Shown piece after piece: positions 1-11,246 of a stretch of 64,000 nt of DNA. The translations under genes and the position numbers were made by a program. Where the stretch lies: positions 9,548,001 through 9,612,000 of the forward strand of contig JAGTYA010000024.1 in NCBI GenBank assembly GCA_024291935.2, given 5' to 3'. Numbering within the stretch: position 1 is the stretch's first letter; each line of letters opens with the position of its first letter. The DNA is from Okapia johnstoni (lineage: Eukaryota > Chordata > Mammalia > Artiodactyla > Giraffidae). The notes under the pieces were generated by a model. The model saw only the letters and a program-made list of their open reading frames with translations, had not been told where the DNA came from and did not search any database.

Positions 1-107
1 GAGGGCCCTTCCTGCCTACTGCTCCCTCTCCCTGTTAGGCTTCCCACCTATTTCCCCCAGTAGACCTCCTGCACATCTAATGCCACCCTGGCCTCTGCTT
101 ATCGTGC

Positions 108-316
108 GTGCTGTGCTAAGTCGTTTTAGTCATGTCTGACTCTTTGCAACCCCATGGACAGGCTGCTCTGTCCATGGGATTCTCCAAGCAAGAATACTGG
201 AGTGGGTTGCCATTTCCTCCTCCAGGGTATCTTCCCGACCTAGGGATCAAACCTGCGTCTCTTCTGTCTCCTGTGTTGGCAGGCAGATTCTTTACTTCTA
301 GCACCACCTGGGAAGC
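108..316 (-). mobile_element. Bov-tA SINE
   Basis: Reverse complement of the ruminant tRNA-Glu-derived SINE. The 3' signature 'catgtctgactctttgcaac' comes first and the tRNA-head end 'caccacctgggaagc' comes last. Nearly full length. No convincing TSD was seen. Confidence 0.9.
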
Positions 317-344
317 TGGGCTTATCATAGCACCGGGCTCACAC

Positions 345-470
345 ACTCATTTTACAGATGGATAAACCGAGGCTTAGAAGTGGGAAGTGACCTGGCCAAA
401 GGCACCCAGCAAATTGCAGCTAGAGCCAGTTCCAGAACTCAGACATCTTCCTTCCATTGCTTCCTCCCTC
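345..470 (-). mobile_element. MIR SINE fragment
   Basis: Inverted MIR core: 'attttacagatggataaacc' followed by gaggct, then the 'ggccaaaggcacccagca' segment. It directly follows the Bov-tA. Confidence 0.75.
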
Positions 471-984
471 TGCTTCACCCCCTCGATCCAAAACTGAGAT
501 CAAATGTCAGGACAGCCTCCTCAAAAACCAATGTTGACTCTGGAGGTGTTTGACCCAGAAGAGATCCTTAGCTTAAGCCACATTTGGAGAGATCTGACCT
601 GGGGACTGGGGCAGCTGACAGGCCTCCTGCCCTCCATTCGTGGAGGGATGGGGCCCTGCCTCCTGGGGCAGGGTTCTCTCCAGGGAGCACAAGGGCAGGA
701 TTGCAAGGCTAGCTTTTAAAGCAACACAACATCATTAAATCTGTGATGGAGCCCAGGCCCTAATGGCTTATCCAAGACTCTCTGTCGCCATTCCCCACTT
801 CTGAGGAGGGCGGGTCAAGGGCTGAGGGACGGCTGGGGTGGAAACACTCTGGGGATCCTGATCTTGGACTTGGTGAGGAGGCCTTTTGTCAGGGGACTCT
901 GTCTGACCAGCTCTGAGTTTCATCATCAGGGCATAAAGCTTTGACTGGGGGTGGGAGTGAGGGGCTTGTGGAGTCCCTGCCGTC
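471..984. other. Unassigned non-repeat DNA
   Basis: Moderately GC-rich. Two short overlapping open frames on opposite strands (504-719, 521-706) have no recognisable domain. Nothing else seen. Confidence 0.4.
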
Positions 985-1080
985 ATCCTCAGAGGGAAAC
1001 TGAGGCTCAGAGGGGCGATGGAGCTTTCCCAAGGCTGCACTGAAGCAGCCCTAGAATCTTCCTGACTGCTCTCTCTACCC
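985..1080 (-). mobile_element. MIR SINE fragment
   Basis: Contains 'gggaaactgaggctcagagg' and then a decayed 'cccaaggctgcactgaagca' (the 'caaggtcacacagc' segment of inverted MIR). Confidence 0.75.
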
Positions 1081-1329
1081 AGCAATGCCCCCCCTACCCC
1101 CACCCCAACCCTTCTCAGACAAGCTGTCTTCATCATCTGCCAAAGGAGGCCCAGTTTCTGCTCCTCCCAGGATGAAAGCAATCTCGGAGACTCACTCCCA
1201 TAGGCATCATGTTGCCTGTCTGCATTCCTCATTTCAACAGGGGCTTTATATTTACCACAAAAGCAAACACCTTGTCACGCATCATATGATGACATCATTG
1301 AAGCCACTGCTCTCTGGGTAAACCACAAG

Positions 1330-1645
1330 CCCTTCCAGTCCCTGTGAGGCCCTGCCCACATCTTTGACCTCCCCTCTCTGTAGCCACTCTGCCATGGATG
1401 TCTGTGTTCTGGGCCTGAGCCCCTCAGTGCTCCAGGGCAACTAGCACCTTCCCAGCACAGGGCTGGCTGTCACCCTCTGCACCCCAGACCTCAGCTCCTA
1501 AAACCTTCCTCAAACCCTGATGCCCCCAGTAGTGGTCCTGCCGCTGGATCCTCCTTATCTTATTATATAAATATGTTTGGGATTCTTCATTTCATGTGTT
1601 TATCCTTCCTGCTCTAGAGCAGGCTCCAAGAGCAGGAACACAGCT
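1330..1645 (+). mobile_element. L2 LINE 3' fragment
   Basis: Decayed L2 3' region: 'ccacatctttgacctcccct', 'ctctgtagccactctgcc', and later 'gctctagagcaggctccaag', which corresponds to the L2 'aagctccatgagggcagg' end. Confidence 0.55.
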
Positions 1646-1649
1646 CACA

Positions 1650-1708
1650 GTGAGGAAGGAAGGGAGGAAGGAAAAAAGGGAAGAAGGAAGGAAGGAGGGA
1701 AGGAAGCA
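1650..1708. repeat. (GGAA)n purine tract
   Basis: Uninterrupted purine run of GGAA/GGGA units directly after the L2 end. It forces a Lys/Glu/Arg-rich frame on the + strand that is only a by-product of the repeat. Confidence 0.9.
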
Positions 1709-2314
1709 AAGGCAGAAAGAGTCAGGAAACAGGAACATAGAAACAGAAATAGATAGTCAAACTCCCGGAGAAGGACAAGATAGTTGCACAGGTTGAGTTC
1801 CAAATCTGACTTTGAGCTTCCCAGCAGCCAAGGCAAAAAGGAACATCCAGTCAGTTACATCAGTGTTGGCGTCAGAAAGGAGGAAGCCCACCAGCTCCTC
1901 GGGGACAGTCCAGCTCTCTGGGGGTGGGGAGCTCAGTGATGCATGGCTTGTGTCCTCAGCATCCCTCCACAGGTGCACTAAAGGAGTTCCCAAGGCAACT
2001 TCTCACTCCACTTGTGGGCAAAAGCCAAGAAAGGGGCATTGGAAAGCGGCTGGGAGATGACGCCCGTGCTGAGAGCCTTGGGTGGGCCAGGCTCGCCTGG
2101 AGGACAGGGTGGCAGGGCGTCCTCAGCTGAACATGCTGACGCTGCACAGTGCTCAGTCCAGGGGGTCCGTGTTGTCACCCAGCCGGGGGCCCAGTTCCTC
2201 ATCTGGCTCTTGGCAAAGCTTGGCTCCCGGAAGACCCTAGGCAGGGCTCCACGCAGACACCTCGCCAGTGCTCTGGCCTCAGGAAGAGGCTTCAGGGTAG
2301 GGTGTGGTGGTGGA
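1709..2314. other. Unassigned non-repeat DNA
   Basis: GC-rich with several overlapping open frames on both strands (largest 1978-2472 on minus, 2012-2395 on plus). Overlap without homology argues against coding. No repeat recognised. Confidence 0.4.
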
Positions 2315-2480
2315 GGGTGGGCTCTGGGGTCAGCCCACCCCCAGGCACACCTATCCCAGCTCTGCCACTTCCCACCACTCGCCTCACCTTGCTGAGCCCG
2401 TGGTCCTTCCGCCTTTATCCCCTGGGGATTGTCCAGTACCGCCCTCAGGAGGATGCTGGCACGATTGAACACAACAGGGC
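2315..2480 (+). mobile_element. Possible MIR fragment
   Basis: 'gggctctggggtcagccca' followed by 'cccagctctgccacttccca' and a decayed tail fits the MIR order (GAGCC...CAGCTCTGCCACTTAC). Confidence 0.5.
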
Positions 2481-3080
2481 ACGTCTAAGAAAACACACAG
2501 GAGAGTCAAATAGCCACTAGCACTCTCGGCGTCGCTGGCTCTTGGGGTGCCCGGAGCCAAAGCCAGAGGCTCTCACCCAGGACAGAGGCCCCACGAGGAC
2601 AGCTGCGTGTGGACTGGAACGGCCTGCGGTGGGGTTCTCGCGGTGGGACCCGAGATGTTGCTGTTGTTCAGCATCTGTGGCACACCTTGTCCTGCACTTG
2701 TTTCCTGGGAAGGGAGTAAACCGAGGCACTTTCTGGGCAGGCCTGGAATGTGGGTGTGCGCCCACATGCCTATAGGTGTCGAGGAGAGGCAGGAGGCTCC
2801 TGTCTGGGAAGAGAGACATCCCAGGCCCTTCAGGTCAAGGGCTCAGGCCCAGTTACACACTATGCAGGGTGGAGGGGGGCAGGCTTGAGTTATTCTGCAG
2901 AGGGAGGGACAGGGTGGGAGGCCCAGGAGGGACCCCGGGGATGGGTCAGGAAGGAGGGGTGTCCCCAGGAGGAGGGGAGAGTATGTCCTGGGGACGCAGG
3001 GCAACACGCACCGGCATGGTCTCCATCCAGGCCGAGTGCATCACACACCTTACCGTCAACCCAGGGGCGTACACTAGTCT
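2481..3080. other. Unassigned non-repeat DNA
   Basis: G-rich on the + strand in the second half. No repeat, RNA gene or exon could be supported. Confidence 0.4.
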
Positions 3081-3084
3081 CCAC

Positions 3085-3150
3085 TCTACCTTTGAGGAAA
3101 CTGAGGCGCAGGGCGGCTGAGAAACTAACCCAAGGTCACAAAGCGAGGGA
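3085..3150 (-). mobile_element. MIR fragment, left half, split by an LTR
   Basis: 'tttgaggaaactgaggcgca' and 'aacccaaggtcacaaagcg' are inverted MIR. The expected continuation (gctagtaagtggcagagcc...) resumes at about 3609-3660 as 'gctaggaaggggccgagtca', so the LTR between them inserted into a pre-existing MIR. Confidence 0.75.
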
Positions 3151-3608
3151 CCTAGTCTGCTGTGGCTGCTCTAACAGAATTCCACACACGGGGTGCCTCA
3201 GAGGACATTTGTTTCTCCCAGTTCTGGAGACTGGAAGGTCCAAGATGATGGGGCCGGCAAGGTGGGTTTCCTCCTAAGCCCTCTTCTCTTGGCTGCAGGC
3301 CCCTGCATCCTGTGTGTGTTCACATGGCCTCTGCTTGTGTGGGTGGGTGTGTGGGTGGGTGCGTGGGTGGGGAGGGGCATGGAGAGAAGGGGAGAGAGAA
3401 AGAGAGGGAGGAGAGAATAGCACTCTGGGATTTCTCCTCATAAGGGCAGTAATCCTATTGGATCAGGGCCTTAACCTAGGGCCTCGATTAGCCAACATTA
3501 CTTCCTCAGTTGTCTCCTTTCTAAATACCGTCACACTAGGGGTTAGGGCTTCAACGTATGAATTTGAGTTGGGAGGAGAGAGGAGACACAAACATTAGGT
3601 CTGTAACA
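3151..3608 (-). mobile_element. MaLR (MLT1-type) solo LTR
   Basis: Inverted MLT1-type LTR. It runs from 'ctagtctgctgtggctgct' through 'cccagttctggagactggaa' and 'ctcctcataagggcagtaat' to 'ggttagggcttcaacgtatg' and 'acacaaacattaggtctgta'. No internal ERV sequence is attached. The purine-rich and (GGGT)n stretch inside is an expansion compared with the family. Confidence 0.85.
3337..3373. repeat. (GGGT)n / (GTGGGT)n tract
   Basis: Tandem 'gggtgggtgtgtgggtgggt' inside the LTR. Closely spaced G3 runs are compatible with G-quadruplex folding on the + strand. Confidence 0.85.
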
Positions 3609-3665
3609 GCTAGGAAGGGGCCGAGTCAAGATCTGAACCAGATCTTGTCCACCTGTCCAGTCCAC

Positions 3666-4155
3666 AACTCTGGCCCTGAAACATACCATTCAGATGGCGA
3701 GGGGCTAGGGTTCAGGGGCTTTGGAGGAGGTCCAGCTGGAGACAAGGACAGGAAGAGGGCCCAGGGCAAGCAGCAGCCACAGCAGAGGAAGGAGGGAAAG
3801 AGGGAGCTTCCCTGGGAAGGTCAGGAAGGGAGGCAGAATGGGGGAAGCTGGTCTGGACAGGGCGAGGGGCTCATTAGCAGGAGGCCCAGCTGGCCGGCTG
3901 CTCCAGACCGTGAACTTGGCAAAGGGCAGCCGCCCAGGGGCATAGGGTAGCAGGTCCACGTAGAAAGAGCTCCCGAGGGGGCCCTGGCCAGATCAATGAG
4001 GGCGGCCAGGTCGATGAAGACTCAGCAGGCCCTGGGGGCTTGACCTTGGCCCCCAGATGGGGTAGAGACAGCCCGCCTGCCATGTGAGACCGTGTGCTCA
4101 GCCCTTCCCTGCCACTGGCGCTTTTACTGAGGAGGCACTCTGTCAGGTCCATTGC
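3666..4155. other. Unassigned non-repeat DNA
   Basis: Contains a purine-rich part (3720-3850) with open frames on both strands that show no domain. No repeat recognised. Confidence 0.4.
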
Positions 4156-4159
4156 TTCT

Positions 4160-4320
4160 GCAGCCTCAAAACCACCCTGCAAAGCTGCTCTTATTATCCC
4201 CATTTGACAGATGAAGAAACTGAGGCTCAGAGAGGTTGAAGGAACTTGTCCCTGTTGGGCAGTGACTCAAACCCTGAGAGCCTGACTCCGAGTCCCAGAC
4301 TCTTGAAAATGCATTTCAGA
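4160..4320 (-). mobile_element. MIR SINE
   Basis: 'cttattatccccatttgaca' followed by 'gatgaagaaactgaggctca' and 'gagaggttgaaggaacttg' is a well-preserved inverted MIR core. Confidence 0.85.
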
Positions 4321-4709
4321 ATCATCTCTCCTTGGTCATGTCTTAAGTTCCTCCTCCAACTGGCTGGATGGACAGACGGGTAGGTGGTCCTTGCCCCTTC
4401 CTTTGTCTGTCTCTGGTTTGGTTTCCTGAGTGAACAGCAGGTGTGGGTGGGGATGGGGAAACAGACTTGAGCTCCACAGGGCAGCTGAGCATAGATTGCT
4501 GGGCTGAGACCCAGCGAGGAAGCTGGGACAGAGGACCCAGGGCTACAGTCCCCACACAGGCATCTGCATCTGCTGGCAGCGCCCATCCACATGACCATGT
4601 GGATGAGGCTGGCATGGGACAGTGAGTCCTCTCTCCCAGGTTGCCCCCTAAGATTCTGCACCTTCAAGGCATTGAACCTGGAGCACTGAACAGGTAGCAG
4701 CCTGTTCGA

Positions 4710-5170
4710 GTGCTGTGAACCTACTGTGTGCCAGGTAGAAGACTAGATGCAAAGGATTCCGTAACAAGTCAAGCTGGGTCAGTACCTACTCTCATGGGGC
4801 TTAGAGTCTGGCAGGGAAGTCTGGCAGTCATCACTGAATCACACACAAGTGAGATTACAGCTGAGGCCAGGACTATGGAGGTGCCTTGAGACAGTACAAT
4901 AGTGGAGGTGTGTGAGTGGGAGGGAGACCTAGCAAAGATGGTCAGGGAAGGCCTTCTAAGGAAGTGGCCATTGAGCTTTGTTTTCATAATGAGCAGGTTA
5001 AGGAGGAAAGGGAAGGGTTTACAGTCTGTGCCCTGTGGTGGGGGGGAACAAGGAGGATACTAAGGCCTGAAAGAACGTGGCTGAAGGTGAGAGGGCTTTG
5101 GGGAGCTGGCTGAAGATGTGGTTGGGACCAGACTACCTGGGACCTTGAAGGTCACCTGGAGGAGGTAAGA
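4710..5170 (-). mobile_element. L2 LINE 3' end
   Basis: Inverted L2: 'gaacctactgtgtgccaggt', 'ctctcatggggcttagagtc', then 'gtcagggaaggccttctaag' and 'gaagtggccattgagctttg', and a decayed 'gaccttgaaggtcacctgga'. Confidence 0.8.
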
Positions 5171-5519
5171 ACACTTCCTTAAGACTTGTAGGATGTCACG
5201 GAAGTGCCTGGCTCCATACCACTATTTTGTGTATTCTAGAACATACGTTTAACCTTTCACATCTCTGAAGTTGAGATGCATTTTATCACCATCATTTATC
5301 TAAGCTTCACTGGCGATCCTTTTCTTTGCGGGACATAAAACTATGGTGTGTATTACAATCAGTTGAAGATGTCATCCACCCAGGGGGATATAGGAGGGAA
5401 GATGAGAAAGACAGGCCCCCATTTGAAGAGCTATGGAGCCTCACCCGCTCACCCTTTCAGGAACCCTGGGTCCCTCTGCTGCTCCCAAGACTCCAGGGAA
5501 CACAGGCTGGAAATGAAGG
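5171..5519. other. Unassigned non-repeat DNA
   Basis: AT-richer than its neighbours. No repeat, exon or RNA gene recognised. Confidence 0.4.
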
Positions 5520-5640
5520 GTCTTGAGCTTGGAAACATTTTTACAACACATATGCTCAGGCCCGAGCCCAGACATGCTGATTCAGAGTCTCCAGGGTGAC
5601 TCAGGAACCCATAGTTCTCAGCCAGCTTTGTTGCTGCTGG
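5520..5640. mobile_element. Possible MER5-type (hAT) fragment
   Basis: 'gcccagacatgctgattcag' and 'agtctccagggtgactcagg' resemble the inner MER5A/B palindrome arms. Orientation is uncertain because the element is nearly palindromic. Confidence 0.4.
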
Positions 5641-6624
5641 TCTGTTTACTCTCCAAGTCCCTGGGCTTGATTGTCCCGGATTCTGTTTCTGGAACACGAA
5701 TTTTAACGTGCACAGGACATTATACCCTTTAAAGAGCACCCTGAGCCCCTCACTTAGTAGACTGGTTGCTGGAACTGCAGATATGGCCCCCAAACGGCCT
5801 GAGGTCTTTTTCCCCAAGACCCGTGGGAATGGAGGTCCCAGGATTTCTCACGGCTGCCCTCCTCCCACTGCTTTTTCCTGCCAGATAATCCTTTTCCTGC
5901 AAAATTTTCTGAGGGCAAAGGAGAGGCCCCCTCATTCCCCACCTTGGCCTGGGCTTTACCTTCATCTCTTTCCCTCCCCCTCATTACACACACTCTTCGG
6001 GCCGATGCTGTCGGCTGGGTTGTGGCTAATATGGGTCACAGAAGTCACCCAGCAACGAGGATCAATAGCGGATCCAATTTTCCTGCTTCAATTTTAGAGC
6101 TTTTTAGCTTCGGTTTGACGCAGTTTGATGGAAAAACAGCTGAACGGCTGCCCGGACCCCAGAGACCACGCCTGGGAGCCCCCACACCGGTCAGATTGGC
6201 CTCTGAGGCCTAGCCAGGCCAGTACAGGGGGCTGTGGCTCCCCTCTCGCTCTAGGTGGCCACTCTGCTGGAGGGAGTTCGGTGAGGGGCGGCTGGATGGG
6301 GGGAGTGTCAGAGGAGGGGCATGGAACTTGCTCTCCGGCCCCCAAGCCGGGGCTGCTGTCACCGTGGGCTATGCAGTCTGTAACACGCTTGCTAAATGTG
6401 GACACAGGAGCCCTCCTGTTCCTGTGTCGACTCCGAAGGCTTGCTGAGTCCCTGGCTGGCTAACAGTCAGGCTGCCCAGAGGAGGCAGGGCTGTGGATGA
6501 GCATGAGATGGGAGATCTGGCCTTACATTCCGACCTTCTGACCTCTCCCCTCAAATCATCCCCAGCTCCTCAGACTTCAGACCTCAGAAGGAGGACACAG
6601 AGGCAACATCCATGGGAGGCTATC
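5641..6624. other. Unassigned non-repeat DNA
   Basis: About 1 kb with no recognised transposon, which is unusual in this window. The part 5990-6190 has a balanced composition and could be conserved non-coding sequence, but this cannot be judged from one genome. Confidence 0.4.
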
Positions 6625-7245
6625 CATCTCAGCAATAGCAAAGGCCGGGAACTAACTGAAATGCCCATCAGAAGGGAAATAATGGGTAGGAGGTGGTATA
6701 TCCATACAACAAGTAACATCGAAACATGCTGATCTGGAGAAACATCCAAGACATGCTGATGCATAGAGAAGCTAATCACAGAGACATGGGGTCAGCAAGG
6801 TTCTGTTTTGTAAGGAAGCGTGTGTGCAAGTTTGCAGGAGTGGATATCTCCTGGACAGCAGTGCCTCAATAATCTTAGGAAAAGGATACCCAAATCATAC
6901 CACGGGGGCTTTTACTTCTTAATTTACGTACTTCAGAAAGAAACGATGGTGTATGGACACTTTTGCCTTTCTGTTTTGATTTCGGTATAAAATCTGCAGC
7001 AGCTAATCATGATGATAGATCTGTGTGTACAAATATGGGAAGATATCCACACCGCCCCCAAAAAAGAGCAAGTCAGAAAAAACTATGTATGGCTTGGTCC
7101 ATAAAGCAAACCTTGTATGTGAAGAGCTAAATAATATCTGCATAAGCTTTATAAATGCACAGATAATGATCTGCAGAATAGTTGCTGAGCTGCTCACAGG
7201 GGTCACCGAGGAGGAGGGAAAAGGACTTGCAGGGAGGGCGTTACC
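6625..7245 (+). mobile_element. Old L1 (L1ME-type) 3' region
   Basis: 'agcaatagcaaaggccggga' then 'gaaatgcccatcagaaggga' and 'ggtggtatatccatacaac' match the end of L1 ORF2 and start of the 3' UTR. Later 'tatgggaagatatccacacc' repeats the 'atggaaagatctccaagata' type motif, so two overlapping L1 pieces may be present. Confidence 0.65.
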
Positions 7246-7355
7246 TTAACTCCCAAGGCTTGGCTTGCCTTCACGACATAGGGACCCTGAGAGTGGGTGG
7301 TGAGTGGCAAATGAAAACAGCCAGGGCATCAAGGAGGGGTGTGGGTGCCCATGGG

Positions 7356-7454
7356 CCTTGGTGATGGTCATGGTCCTGGGGGGGGCCTTGATGATGGTGA
7401 TGGTCATGGTCCCGGGGGGACCTTGATGATGGTGATGGTCATGGTCCTGGGATG
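7356..7454. repeat. 35-bp minisatellite, about 3 copies
   Basis: Unit 'ccttgatgatggtgatggtc' + 'atggtcctgggggg'. Copies start at 7356 (lacking one GATG-containing piece), 7386 and 7421. The minus strand of the tract encodes a His-rich stretch (HDHHHH type), a consequence of the GATGGT submotif. Confidence 0.9.
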
Positions 7455-8284
7455 CTTGGGGCTGACTGCTCACATTTGAACTTCATGTCTTGGGTCCTTC
7501 TGCCACCCTTCCTGCTATTTCCATGACCCAGAGGCTAAGAAAGGAGGGAGGTAAGAAACTATGCATATGTAGGGATTTCTCCAGTGGGATGTTTCTGCCT
7601 GTCTCTGGGGTTTCTGGGTGACTAGGGGACCCTCAAGGAGCCTACCTATCCCCAGTTCCTCCTCCTCTCCCAGCATTTTCTGGTGACCAGGGACTGATGC
7701 CAGGGCAGGCAGACATGGCCTTGGACACTGGCTCCTGCCCCAGGACTAACCACAGCAGGCACATACCGCCCAAGGCCTCCACAATGCTGACCTTTCCAGA
7801 GCCCTGATGAGGCATTAGTGTCCATACAGAGGCTGGGCCTGGCCCTCAGCCGATCCATTGACTCCTGAGTCCCCAGGGCCTCCTGACTGCCCCTAAACCC
7901 ACTGAATAAATGAATCATAAGAATGCAATGAGTAATTGATCTGCTGGTGGCCTGGGAATTGGAAGCAAACAGAATCCCAAGAGGACCTTGGGATGTATAG
8001 CCCAGTTAGGAATGGCAGGATAGATGCTGGGGACTTGAGGGTGAAGAGGAGACCCAGATAGCCCTGTTCTAGGAGTGGGGAGTCCTGGTCTGAGCAGGAC
8101 AAGGGGAGGAGGAAGGGCTTGCAGGGCTGAGTGGAGAGGTGACCACCCCCCGAACCCCCTGCACACTCCGGCCGTGTGTGCTGTCCAGTGCTGCCATGGC
8201 TTCTCAGGACAGGTCTCCTGGGGGTAGGATGAACTGTGTCCAGGGAGAGCTCTGAGAAGGGCGGCACTGGGCTCTGCCTGGAGG
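7455..8284. other. Unassigned DNA with a possible L2 tail
   Basis: 'actgaataaatgaatcata' (about 7900-7918) could be the terminal GAATGAAT part of an L2. The rest is GC-rich without recognisable repeats or exons. Confidence 0.35.
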
Positions 8285-8495
8285 GGTCAATGTCTTATAG
8301 CAAGTGGGTTCTAATCCTGGCCCCTCCACTTTCTAACTGAGTAATGTTAACTAAATTACTTAACTTTTCTGAGTCTCAGTTTTCATCATCTGTAAAATGG
8401 GGTTAGGAGTAGTACCTCTCTCATAGGCTTGTTTGGGATTAAAATAAGATGATGCATTTAAAATGCTTAGTGCAGCACTGATTTTTATTAAGGGC
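8285..8495 (+). mobile_element. MIR SINE, nearly complete
   Basis: Clear MIR order: 'gtgggttctaatcctggccc', 'taacttttctgagtctcagt', 'catcatctgtaaaatggggt', 'cataggcttgtttgggatta' and the 3' end near 8490. Confidence 0.9.
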
Positions 8496-9314
8496 TGAAA
8501 AAAATAGCAGTGCCTCCCCCACCCTTATCCATGTTAGTTTTATGGGTTGTCTCCCAGAAATGCGTGGCCACACAGGGGTCTAAGCTGGGATGACAGGGGT
8601 TCATGCTGGGAGGGGACTGGATGGGGACTTTGAAAGTGTCCTCTGAAGTGCCCAGGAAATGCTGCCTGCCCCAGGAAGCCGTGTTGTTGTGGGTTTGGAT
8701 CTGGGACCCGCCCGCATCACCCTGGACGAGGTTTGGAGGCGTGTGCAAGACTGCAGAAAGTAGCCAGAGAGGGGCCTGGGGTGAGAGCTAGCCTTGCTCA
8801 GGGGCTGAGGTTGTGATGTTGAATAACCTGCTCCAGCCCTGGGGTCAGGGGGCTCTATAGCCCCTTTCCCAAAGAGTATGCAGGGGTCAAACCTTTGCCA
8901 AGAAGTGGCTGCTCTGAGGGACCCTCAAGCTGGGCAAGGGTGTCTATAAGCACCCCCTGCCCCCAATACCAGAGTCGGTGGGAGAGCAGATGGGAGCAGA
9001 GCTGTGCTGCTGCAGCAGGGGTGGGCTGTGGGAGCTCACACACTCCACGGAACGTCCTGGATTGCTGCTTTGCTGTCAGCTGTAAAAAACAGGGAGTAGG
9101 GAAAAAAAATAGTCCCACGTTGATTTCCAGGTGAAGAAAGGGGCTTGAGCAAGGCAAAGTCTTTGCTGAGGTTGGCCTGAGAATAAAGTAATTTCTTCCC
9201 GAAACTGGGACCTCCTTCCAGGAGCCTGTAGGCCAGGCTGGATGCTTTCCCGAGCCTCATGAAATGAGTCTCAGGGTGTCACTGACTTCCTCAAAGAGAA
9301 AGCTCTTAGGAACA
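8496..9314. other. Unassigned non-repeat DNA
   Basis: No recognised repeat. Several short open frames overlap on both strands without domains. Confidence 0.4.
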
Positions 9315-9400
9315 TATTAGCCTCAGTTTCCTCATTTGCAAAATGGGCTGTCAGGAGACAGTACGAGTAAAGCACATAGCACAGGGCCCAGCTCTCAGGA
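9315..9400 (+). mobile_element. MIR fragment
   Basis: 'agcctcagtttcctcatttg' followed by 'caaaatgggctgtcaggaga' and 'agcacatagcacagggccca'. Confidence 0.75.
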
Positions 9401-9477
9401 CCAGACAGAGCCCTGATCCTTTTCTCGCATAATAGTGCTTGAGACCGAGGGGCCCAGGATTCCCACCACTCCCACCC

Positions 9478-9600
9478 CTCCCATTTTACAGAAGGAAAGG
9501 GGCACAGAGAGAGGTGACCTGGCAAATACTGCCCAGCAAGGCTTTGGTGCAGCTGAGACTGGTCATGGGACCCCCAGCCCTCTGCCTGCCCCCATCCCTG
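9478..9600 (-). mobile_element. MIR fragment
   Basis: 'cctcccattttacagaagga' with 'ggcacagagagaggtgacct' is inverted MIR. It lies head-on to the + strand MIR just upstream. Confidence 0.65.
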
Positions 9601-10005
9601 CCTCGTCCCCTTCCTCTCACCCCAGGGGTGGGGGCTGGTGTCAGGAGAGTAAGGCCCACTCTTACTGGCCCTGCAGCAGTGGCCCTGGGGCACCTGGGGA
9701 CAACTCATACACTCCCCACACTGCGACCTCCCCTGGCTCCTAGGCCCGGCTGGACCTGTGGTCTGGACCAGCTGGGCTCCCAAGGCTGGTGGTTGAGACC
9801 CCAAAGCCACAATAGGCTGGGTGTATTGATTGAGGACCGTGCCTGGGCCCCCGTGTGGGTAGGGCTCAGAGATGGGGCAGAAAGGGCCCGACCAGCCCTC
9901 CGGGAAAGCAGTCACTCTCCACTGAGCCCTGCAGTCAGTGGGAGGTGGGCTGGGCCTTTGGAAGGACTAGAGGAAACCATGGACCAGACGCCTGTGCTGA
10001 TGCTT
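9601..10005. other. Unassigned GC-rich DNA
   Basis: Long open frames exist on both strands here (about 213-214 codons each, 9439-10080 plus and 9271-9915 minus). They overlap each other and a MIR and show no domain, so I treat them as chance frames. Confidence 0.4.
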
Positions 10006-10009
10006 AACA

Positions 10010-10230
10010 GTGACAATGGCCAACACTTACTTATCGGGCCCACACGCTGCTCGAGCATTTTACCCGGCTTCACTCACTGAATCCTGATGATTCTTGAACT
10101 AGGTAATACCATTCTCCCTTCTCCACAGCCAGGAAATGGAAGCATGGATTGAGGTCCCTGCCCAGGGACACACAGAGATGGAAAAGCAGAGACAAGATAT
10201 GAACCCAGGCCGCCAGGCTCCAGGGCCTGA
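10010..10230 (-). mobile_element. MIR SINE (MIRb-like)
   Basis: Order fits a nearly full inverted MIR: 'caatggccaacacttactta', 'cactcactgaatcctgatga', 'gaactaggtaataccattct', 'gacacacagagatggaaaag' and 'atatgaacccaggccgccag'. Confidence 0.85.
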
Positions 10231-10529
10231 GCTGTTGGTGCCTGCTTGGAGGGGAAATGAGGGCCCACGAGAGGCCTGTCCATGGTGAGCTGGGGCAACT
10301 CTTGACCAGACAGTCAGAAGCCACCGGCCACCAGTGTAGATTAATGCCCACCAAAGGCCTGCCTCTCTGCAGGTGACGGCCTGAGCTGAGCCCCCAGGGA
10401 CCCTACCTGGGGCAGCCCATGTGATGGTTGGACAGCTGGGCTTTGGGGACAAATGGTTTGAGGCTGGACTGTGGTTCTGCCCCTCCGCTGAGTGAGCTGG
10501 GCTGGGTGCCCCAAACGAGAAGAACGTGA

Positions 10530-10640
10530 ACCGCTTATGTGCATAGAACACGTGCTATGTGCCAGGCGCAGTTGGAGTTGGGCCCAGCAGTGAAGTCACA
10601 GACTCCAGTAAGTCCCCGCTCTCACGAGGGAACAGAGGTG
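10530..10640 (-). mobile_element. L2 3' end fragment
   Basis: 'gtgctatgtgccaggcgcag' plus 'gggcccagcagtgaagtcac' fits inverted L2 ('tgtgccaggcactgt...acagcagtgaac'). Confidence 0.65.
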
Positions 10641-10875
10641 AAGAGGAGGGAAGGGCTTGCTAAGGGGACTCCACTGCCTGATGAGATGTCCGGGGACACA
10701 CATCCAGCTGTTCTGATCACTTTTCTGTTCTAGAAAAGTGGGAGCAGAAGATGGCTATCCCAGACATTCGGGACTAACACTCCAAAAGACCTGTCCAAGC
10801 GGGTCTGCTGGCCCCTCCTGGCTGATGGAGGCCACCCCCACCCTAGGCCTGTTAGACCTGACTCTGGCCTCCATC

Positions 10876-10996
10876 ATCTCCCTTTCCCTACCCCTCCTTC
10901 TCTCTTCCCTTCCTCCCTCTCTCCCTCACCCTCCCCTTCTTCCTTTCCTTCCTTCCTCTCTCTCTCCTTCCCTCTCTCCTTCTTTCTTCCTTCCTA
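10876..10996. repeat. Pyrimidine tract (CCTT/CTCC)n
   Basis: About 120 nt of almost pure C/T on the + strand, with degenerate CCTT and CTCT units. Confidence 0.9.
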
Positions 10997-11246
10997 TGGT
11001 TGTGAACCATCACCACAATCAAGATACAGGACATTTCCAACACCCCACAAAGTTGTCTCCCTCTCTTTGTAATCAGTCAGATCCCTTCTCCCATTTCTCA
11101 GCCACTAGCAATCACTGATCTGCTTCCTGTCCCTACAGCTTTGTCCTTTCTAGAATATCATGCATATTGACTCAGACACTATGTATATGCTTTTGTGTCT
11201 GCTTTTTCACCTAGCAACGCTTGTTTAGGTCTATAATTCATTTTGA

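Noticed and set aside
1650..1708. Lys/Glu-rich coding region
   Set aside because: It is a GGAA microsatellite after an L2 end.
9271..10080. 213- and 214-codon frames on opposite strands
   Set aside because: They overlap each other and inverted MIR sequence, and the composition is GC-rich. No recognisable protein family.
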